Shown here: piece by piece, positions 24,331 to 34,000 of the stretch
How the letters are laid out: each line of letters opens with the position of its first letter
Position numbering within the stretch: the first letter of the stretch is position 1
Source of the DNA: Plazaster borealis
Lineage: Eukaryota > Echinodermata > Asteroidea > Forcipulatida > Labidiasteridae
Direction of reading: 5' to 3'
Length of the DNA: 64,000 nucleotides
NCBI GenBank assembly: GCA_021014325.1
Contig: CM037464.1
Span: forward strand, 6,851,127 to 6,915,126
Notes under the pieces: model-generated
Seen by the model: the letters and a program-made list of their open reading frames with translations, nothing else
The model's database searches: none
Told to the model about the DNA's origin: nothing
Made by a program: the position numbers and the translations under genes

Positions 24331-24491
24331 GTGCTTCTGAAGAACATTTACCTCGTCAATAGAGGGCAGTATATACATTTTACGTATCTTCAAAATAATC
24401 GAAAATCATCTTTCTCTGAAGAAAGTGCACAGACTTAATGTTCGGTCCCATCAACCCATCTCTGAATATTGATCAGGGAAATTATTATTCA

Positions 24492-24497
24492 TTTATT
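24492..24497 (-). promoter_or_regulatory. Candidate poly(A) signal for PTER
   Basis: TTTATT on the plus strand gives AATAAA on the minus strand, about 380 nt past the PTER stop. It is the nearest clear hexamer I noticed; usage is unproven. Confidence 0.35.
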
Positions 24498-24874
24498 TAT
24501 GACACCGGCTTTACAACAGATTAGGCATATTGCACACTTATTTGTCTTTCATTATGCAGAAGCATAATCATACCAATGGACCCTGCGCACAGTAGCCTAG
24601 TAAAAAAATACCTGGTTTATACTAAGCTGGGAATGGACATGAATGAAAATACAAATATTACCAAACGACTTTTAAGACATGCATTTCTTTGGAAAATAAT
24701 GAATACAAATAATGACCATGCGGGGCCAAAATTACATGCAGGCGATGGCGAGAAACAGCATTCAATGTTTTCATAAATATTGAACTTGAAATCTCTAAAG
24801 ATAAAAAGACTTACCGCGGGCTCTACAAAAGGACCTTTCTCAATTATTGTCATGTTACTAATTTTTTTCTGGGA

Positions 24875-25009
24875 TTATTTGTACGTCAGCCACGTCTGTG
24901 GGTTTGTCTCCATGAATTTCTTGATGACGCCTCTGGACAAACCCCTCTCCTCCATTTTGGGGAGAACGTTAAGCATGATGTGCGAGAAACCAAACCCACC
25001 GTACTTCAT
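24875..25009 (-). CDS. PTER: PTER exon 7 (C-terminus)
   Basis: Acceptor gaatcag|ATGAAG, phase 0. Encodes MKYGGFGFSHIMLNVLPKME and ends NPQTWLTYK-stop (TAA, 24877-24875). YGG(x)G(x)SH and the terminal NPxxWLT(x)K are hallmarks of the family's C-terminus. Confidence 0.93.
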   Translation of the reverse strand: MKYGGFGFSHIMLNVLPKMEERGLSRGVIKKFMETNPQTWLTYK

Positions 25010-28000
25010 CTGATTCAGCAAAGAGATGGACAAGAATCTCAATCAATATCAGTTCAATTCCAAACACTCGATGGCGCCATTGTACTGTTCGGAACAAAGC
25101 CGTATATTAGGGAGCTTTCGTTTTGGACGACGGATGGTTCTGCAACGGTGAAAATGACACCTCGAGCTATCTGCGCATGCGTCGACTCTGAGGCTTCGTC
25201 GGCCTTCAATTTCTACAACAGTACTTGGGGTGAATCTGCGTTGTGCTGAAAACGACAACGTTTGGGTTCAACCGTTGTAGAACCATCCGTCGTCCAAAAC
25301 GAAAGCTCCCTAATAAGAGAGTTGCGACAACTTGCGATTAGAAGCCATTTTGTGTCAACCCCCACCCCCCCGCATTGGCAAATACAGGGTGCCAGACTAG
25401 TCTGCCCATTGGGTTGTGCTGCATTTGGACCGAAAATGGCGTCCAGCAACCACGTGACCGAAGAAAACTGGTCCCTCTATGTCGCAACTCTCTCAATATG
25501 CAGCTCTGGTTCGAACACCCTGTTTGCAAACAAAGTTTGTGCACTCTACTGATAAATCGGTTAAAACATCTAACAAATGCCAAGTTCCCTGTTTAAGATC
25601 TAGCCAAATAGCATGGAAAATGTTAAGTTACGCACCCTGGGTTGATTTATTGAATTAAAACCGTTTCACAAATGTATGCCCTATTAGGAATTCCCATAGG
25701 ATTGTAATCAAATCTCTTATCCACTCCTGGCAAAACAAAAAGCAAGATAAACATACATGTTTAGGAGAGTGACATAGTGGGCATTCCACAGGTTGTGACT
25801 ATGATCCCTTTTCTTTAATCTTTTCTGTTTTAAACATTGTGGGCATGAGCCCACAACACGAGAAAAGCCCACAAGTACAGATCCTACTTACAAGTAGCCC
25901 CTCAATGTAGCTCTTGTAAGCACGATAGGAACAATAAGCAAGATATATATAATAAACAGAGCACAAGAGGCTGTATTAAAAAAACAAAAACAACAAAACC
26001 CCCAGAAAACTACTATGAAAACTTAGTGTTAGATATTGTAGGCCTACATGCCCTGACCATTCCCTTGTCAAAGGGGATTTTTATCCCCCGGTGTGCGAGT
26101 CCTCCTGGGGTAAATAAACATGGGCTGCGGGAAGTTGATTCAAAAGAGGGCGCTATCACAATTTCTACACAATTCACCGTGGGGGAGTGAATCTCCGGGG
26201 ACAGAATCTCCTGCCACACCGGCATCTACAACTTTAAAGCGTCTAATAAATGCAAATCATGTATTATGGTAACGTTAGTTTTATGATTATTATTATTGTA
26301 ACAAACTTAAGTGAGCGTTCATTACTCATTTTCTGTTATTTTGTGCGTACTTTAAAATTATATTTAAATTTTGGACTTATCCACACACACAAAAAGGCAA
26401 AATTTAACTTGCTTAAGCATTCCTGAAACCATCTTAACTCCTTTGGAGTCAGCGCTGTAACTAGGGTACAATTTTAGGGGGCACAAGGGGGTGCACCATT
26501 TTTTCTAGGGGGGCACTTCTGGCCAAGTTTCCGTTTGCCTTTTTCTTAAAAACTCCCATTTTCAGCGCCTTTTTATTGTAATTTGTTATTTTGTGTAAAA
26601 TAATCTGGCTTTAGTTTAAAAACAAATACAATCTGTGCGTGTAATTGAAAAATAGTTTTAAAAGCATCGAAATTACCACATTAAAACTCTTGAAATGTTC
26701 AATCCCAAAAGTCCAGATTTCAAATGGGGGGGGGGTACCTGGGAGGGGGGGGGGGCACGGACATCACATGGGGGGGGATGTGCCCTCCCTTAGTAACGCC
26801 ACTTTTTGGCTGCATATTGCGCCACAGCACCTTGTAAACATGGTGCTATGCAAAGGAATAGGTCTCATACTTCAACACGTAACTCCACTTACCTTGTAGG
26901 AAAAATACTGAGCGCTTTGAGACACCCTTCGGGAGTATAAAGCGCTATATAAGAACTGCATTATTATTATTATTAATTAAAGAAAACAAAAGGTGTTACA
27001 ACTGGGATTCGAACCCGCACTCCGATGACTCAGTCATCCGTCACTGTCTAATAAAACTATGTTCTTTACGCCGTAAGCACATAATTTTGTGGTAAGCAAA
27101 GTCATGAAATGGTACCCAAAACTTGCTCTAAAAGACCACCCATAGTAGCAACACACTGCAACATTCGTCTACGTGGTGTTATCATCGCAAACCACACTAG
27201 ATTCTCCACCTTGCAAAGTTTCAAATCCGACCATTTTTTGTTTGGACAGAAATGTGTTATGTTTTGATATTTTTGCTCTGTGGAATTGGGCTCTGGTTTT
27301 GATGTGGTTTGGGGGTGACAGCCTTATGAGAGAAGACTTGTAAAATGTCTCACCATTTGATGTTTAGCGTGGATATCATGAGATATAACGACTTTATCTT
27401 CATATCCTTCTTCCACAAGACATTTGATCATCTGAATTCTTTGTCCGTCATTCATGAAGTCCACCTCCGGATAAAACTGACAGTAAGCTTCCTCAGAGCC
27501 GAAGAAGTCAAATTCAAGGTATGTCCCTAGCTCTGCAAACTCTAGGAGAGAATCTGGGCTGAAGAAGCACCCTGTTCGAAATAGATGACAGGTACACCAG
27601 TGTAAACAATTTCAGCAAATTTATGGCCAGGAATTACACGGAGGCCATGGACTCTGTTGAACAGGGCCCAATTTCATAGAGCTGCTTAAGCAGCAAATAT
27701 TGCTTAGAAATGTTCTGCTAAGCAAAAATAAGCAGGGTACCAGTCACAAATGGTACATCTGGAATGCTATTTTGGCTGGTAACCTTATTCTGGTAAGCAT
27801 ATTTATATTGTGCTTAGCTACTTTTTGTGCTGAAGCAGTTCTATGAAATTGGGCCTTGGATTTGGCCTTGCCGCCCCTTCAAAAGTTTCAACAATGTGTT
27901 CGAGCCACAGCATGCAAGGGGGCCTTGCCAGCCGATATGGGGCAGAGGGTCCCCCCAATGTTCCCATACTATAACACACTATTTAGCTCTTGTATACAAC

Positions 28001-31000
28001 CCCCCCCCCCCAAAATCGTCAACAGAATTCCTGAGATTCCAAGCACACAATGAAGACACAATAGGGGGGGGGGTACACCATGCCCCATATCGAGCACCAT
28101 TTGCACAGCCCGAGATCGAAGGTGTTTGGTTTTATCGAAGAGAAGAAAACCGGGGGCCTGGAGAAAAACCCTCGTGGCACAGGAGGGAACCGACGCACAA
28201 CTCCACTCACGTATATTGTGGCCCTAGCCAGGAATAAAAACAAGTGGTGAGAGTAGTCTAGATTGGCGAGGCTAGTTTTGCTATTACTAGTCACCGTTAG
28301 ATGGCGCAACCTATGTATACAAAACGAACGTCGCCAATCAAGACTATGGTGACAGGCGAGCGCTTTGCGCACTAGCCACCCGTGCCACAAATAAAGGTAC
28401 CGCCATTAAATGACTTACTGTCAAGATGGTCCATGACAACATTATCCATCTTAGCTCCAGCTTCTTGTAGGACCCTGACTGAATCTCGAGGAGCATCAGT
28501 GTTCAAACCCGGGTGAATGGAGACTGGACATCCAAGTTCACTTTGAACACTGGCTGTAGCCCGAAGTACCTTCTTTTCATTATCTGTGGGCAAAGAAATA
28601 CCAACCAAGTGATGTTAAAGAATTTTGTTATTTTGTTAAAAAAACTCCTAAGTTGATATTCCATCATTGATTAAAACGAACCTGACATTGGCCAAGAGCA
28701 TCCAATTTCACCAATGACCCCACATCGACCTCCGCTACCATCGGCTTCCTGTAGAAGGTCAGAGATCATGACCTTTTCGATATCTTCCTGTGTCATTCTG
28801 TCCATCTCCGGTGGGTGTGAACTCGAAATGTAGTAGCCTAAACATTGTAAATAATTGATATATTTATTTGGGTGACATATCATTGGGATATTATGAGGAG
28901 TGCTTCCGTGTTTTTAGTTACATTAGAAAAAACGTAAATACAGTGGCAAAAAAAGTAACACTGTATGCTTGTCCTAAAGGCAGGGTATACTTTTGGTAAT
29001 TGTCAAACACCAGTATGCTCACTCCGTGTATCCCAACATATGCATACAATAACAAACCTTTGTGAACATTTTGGCTCAATTGGTCATCGAAGTTGCAAGA
29101 AAATAATGGAAGAAAAAAACACACCCTTGTTGCTTAGAATTGTGTGCTTTCAGATGCCTGAGAAAGGTTTCATGCCTGAAGTATAGCCATTATCATTATA
29201 AACTTGTTTAGAAACAAATTTTCAGCGCCGACACTAGGATACAATTTAGGGGGCACAAGGGGTGCCCAATTTTTTCTAGGGGGCACTACTAGCCAATTAA
29301 AACTGTAGTTTCCGTTTGCATTTCTCTTAAACAAGCCCCTTGTCAGCGCTCTTGTTATAGGCCTATGCCATTATGTATTTTTAAACAACATAATATGGTA
29401 TATTTTATTTGTCCGCATCATAAAAAATACAGAAATTTTGCTTCGATTGGCTATATATAATTCCATTTAAAGTAAAAACTAAGTAGACAATTGAAAACAC
29501 TAATATTTACAATGAACAATTACAATTACATTTCAAAAAACGTACAACCGTCACTATACAAACCCTTTTTTAATAAGATACTGTGACGTGAGTGTAAACA
29601 CAAAAACATTGTCTGCATGTAAATGGAAACAAACAAACAATTAAAAACATTAAAATTATCACATTAAAAGGATTGTATACGTTTGGTAATTGGAACCCAT
29701 TGTTTTTTTCAATCCTACATACATAGTTGTAGATATATACCCAAAAAATAACCTGTGAAAATGTCATTTCAAAAGGTAGCAGCGTTTTTGAGATATTGCC
29801 GAAAATCTGTTACATGTCCACGCAGGAAGAATAATCTGCAATTGGAATACACAATCTGAGAAACGTTACTGCAGTAACGGTACTCAGATTCAAATTTTGG
29901 GGGATAAAAAAGTTATATCTTTTTTCATAACCGCAGTATTTCAAAGTGAACAGTTTTTGAAAATGCATTATACTATCCAAAGCTGCTGTACTTCTTACCA
30001 AGTAAGTTTTTATTGCCATTAATTTTCAGAGTCAGTACCAAACGTATGCAGACCCTTTAAAACCCTGCGATGCCCCGCCCCTGTCAGATTTACACGGCTG
30101 CTCTAGGGTACTGCAGCCAGTAGACCGTGGGGAAACGTGTGTAACGCCTTTGTAATGTGGATTCCATATTGTTTTAAAAGCTAATAACCTTTCCAGAGGT
30201 TGTAAAGAGAGTTTGACAAAAAATAAGGAACATATTTTCAATTTTTAGTTTGTTTTGCGTTAATTAGTATGTGTTTATCTGTAAAAACGCAGTATTTTTT
30301 GTGCACAAGCCTATGGGGAAAGTGTTTTCTAACTGGAGATTCCGAGCCCATGAGTCACACTGCCTATAGGGTCATAGACCATGTCAATCGGGCCTGTCTG
30401 AGGATAGAACTTAAAAGGTTTCACCTAAAGGTTTCACCTAAAAACCGAACGAGTAATTAACTAAAATGTGTTTTCGGTTTACTGGCTGCAGACCGGCAGG
30501 CCATCGGAGGGTTAGAGCCTAAAAAATGTAACATTTAACTCTGGTAATCTCAAAAGTCCAGATTACAAGCAAACACATGTCTTATGATTGGTGATTACAA
30601 ACTTCTTCATTTTCTCACCAATCAACAATGGTAAACCGCCAATAACAGGAAGCGATTCAAAATATTAAACATACAACAATTTACAAAAATGATAAAACAT
30701 AGGTTTACAAATTTTACTAAAGAGGTTAACAATTGAAAAGGAAAAGTACAATCTAAGGAGAAAACAGCAACAAATAACCCCACATGTATAAAAGTGAGTC
30801 AAAAAATAAATAAATATATATATATATATATATTTTATTTAATAAATAAACAAACAATTCAAATACTCTTGTAATAGACAATTAGACTTGACCCAAGCCA
30901 TACTTTTTGTTATCTAACTCTATCGCTAAGTCGTTGGACAAGCAAGAGCAAGCAAGGAGAAAGCACGTGACCCGACTTGAGCCAAGCCTAATGAGTTGTC

Positions 31001-34000
31001 CTCGATTTTATAAAAAAAAAATATTCCTTGTAAAAATACAAAGAAATGCACATGATGGTAGAAATAATATCGATACAAAGGTTTAAAGATCATAGAAGAA
31101 CGACAGTTTGAATGTAAAAGGTCAATCACAAGGAACCGCACTCTAAAAAACTTCCGGTTTAGTCTGACCCAGAAATGACTCAGATTCGGGTCCTGTCGGA
31201 CCTGACTCATTTCTGGGTCAGGCTGATGACCCGGATTCTGTGTTAAACTGACCCAGAATGGGTCAAACTGACCCATAATCAAATTTGTAAACCACTTTCC
31301 GGGTCAGCCTGTTACAGACATGGGTCAGGCCCCCCGGGACCCGGAATCCAGGTAAATTCTGACCCAAGAGTCTTTAGAATGCAGCAAATAGCTTGGGAAA
31401 ACTGAGCAACTCACCTTTTAGAACCATCCCACAGTCCGATTATAAATTTTCAAAGAAAAAACCTTAATATTGCCCTTACAATTTGAAAAAACGGCAAATA
31501 ACCAACGTGGTAATTTATTTCAGTTTGATAAGATCAAACTTAGATAACTGCAACGATTAAAAACAAAAGTACAACATATAGGCATGACTTACCTGTCCCA
31601 GCAATGATGTTAACATCCGAGGCAGTAGCATACTCCATTAATTTACCAACATTGCGATCCAGACCATGTATTGTCAACTCCACCAATGACTGACAACCGT
31701 TCTGCTTGAGGAATACTAGCTCGTCAATTATTGCTTGGTCTTCATTCTGGAGGTAAAGATTGGACTTTAAGCTGTACCTACAAATTAAGAATGAAAAGAA
31801 TCACTGAAAGTTATCCTCAAATTAACAGAGAATCAAACTGATGGAGAAGGGTGGGATGGGGATTGTAAGGAGAGGAGGTGGGAAGAGGGAGGCGTGGGGC
31901 AGAGGAAGGGATACAAACATTAATCACACAAAACATGAACACTTTTTTGTCAGCTCTAACAATGTTGTATAATACCTTCGAGGTGTAAAAACAACTTCAG
32001 CTTACGGATGCTTTCGGAGCCAGTAAAGATTCTCCATTGTGATTGGTAGTTTGCTCTTTGCCAAGCCATCAGGCGTAGTTGGCGTGGTGTAGAAGTTGGA
32101 GAAGTCTGCGTACAGGTGTTCATGACTTAGGATGCACCCTAAACTCTCAGGGGTTACTGTGCCAAGAACTAGATAAGATAGATTATTTTATTATTTGCAA
32201 CCGCATGACAATACAATGGTTGGATTTAAATACAATCAACAATTATCAAAGCGCTAACAATACACGAATGCATACTAATACCCAAATTGTGGCAAACATT
32301 TAGGGAATATTGAAAGGGTAAAAGCCATAAAACGTGCATTATAGTAAACATGAACGATAAAAAGACAGCAGATGGATCAAGAGAAAATGTTTTTCCTTTA
32401 TGTCATTGATTGTTATTTATGTTATTTATTTGTGCCATTGTAGTCGAGACCAATCAGTGCAATCGAGGGGAAAACCAGATGACCAGGGTAGTGGGGGGGG
32501 GGTTGAAGGGGGGGGGAGACCGAGACCCAAACCAATTCTACCCACTTACAGCAATGTAGACAATCTAGCAAGTATGTGCCCGAATATGCACCCCCCCAAA
32601 AAACAAAAAAAAACAAAAAACAAAAAACAAAAAGAACTAGACTTAAGCTTTTGTTAAAACAAAAACAAGGTGTTCGGTATGATTTTTTTAAATATTAAAC
32701 ATTGATTTAAAAAATGTTATAACATCATCGATGACGTCACCATCCCGAAAACTTATATGTGAAGTTTGTGAAGTTTCAAGTTTATATGTGCTTGGGAAGT
32801 GTGCTTTTGTTAGCGGAAAAGCGACGTGGAGAAGAAGAAGAAGAAGTATTAAGAAAAAAAGAAAACAAAATTAAATGTTAAAGTTCATCTTTCGGTTTGA
32901 ACCGGAAGTCCAGTTCAAATGGGGCCACACTCTGTGTAGCGCTTGTGAAGTTGTAAAAAACTCAATACCCAAGGATTTTATAACTGAACAAAGTTTGAAA
33001 ATCGGTTGTGTAGTTCTTGAGATATGGTGTCACTTCCGGTTGACCCGGAAGTAAAGGTCAACATGGGGTCACGGTTACCCAAGGCTAATCTCCAATGACC
33101 AAGGAGTCTATAACTGATTTTTTTTTTGAAAATCGGTTGAGTAGTTCTTGAGATATGGTGTCACTTCCGTTTGACCCGGAAGTAAAGGTCAACATGGGGT
33201 CACGGTACCCAAGGCTTATCTCCAATGCCCAAAGAGTCTATAACTGAAAACAGTTTGAAAATCGGTTGTGTAGTTCTTGAGATATGGTGTCACTTTCGGT
33301 TGACCCGGAAGTAAGGGTCAACATGGGGTCACGGTTACCCAAGGCTAATCTCCAATGCCCAAGGAGTCTATACCTAAAAACAGTTTGAAAATCGGTTGAG
33401 TAGTTCTTGAGATATGGTGTCACTTCCGTTTGACCCGGACGTAAAGGTCAACATGGGGTCACGGTACCCAAGGCTAATCTCCAATGACCAAGGAGTCTAT
33501 AACTGAACAAAGTTTGAAAATCGGTTGTGTAGTTCTTGAGATATGGTGTCACTTCCGGTTGACCTGGAAGTAAAGGTCAACATGGGGTCACGGTTACCCA
33601 AAGCTAATATCCAATGCCCAAGCAGTCTATAACTGAAACAGTTTGAAAATCGGTTGTGTAGTTCTTGAGATATGGTCCCTCTTCCGGATTACCCGGAAGT
33701 AAAGGTCAACATGGGGTCACGGTTTCTCAAGGCTAATCTCCAATGCCCAAGGAGTCTATCACTGAAAACAGTTTGAAAATCGGTTGTGTAGTTCTTGAGA
33801 TATGGTCTCACTTCCGGTTGACCCGGAAGTAAAGGTCAACATGAGGTCACGGTTACCCAAGGCTAATTTCCAATGCCCAAGGATTTTATAACTGAACAAA
33901 GTTTGAAAATCGGTTGTGTAGTTCTTGAATTATGAATGTTTAAAAAATCTGACATTTGATTGTTAGCGAGGTTTGCACGGACGGCTGTTTTAGAGACTAA

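Noticed and set aside
27827..28237. 136-codon ORF inside PTER intron 5
   Set aside because: Low-complexity Pro-rich translation across C/G runs of a dispersed repeat, on the opposite strand to PTER.
32880..33945. Regular 130-bp repeats as an array of small genes
   Set aside because: No frame is kept across units and no Pol III boxes are present; a satellite fits better.
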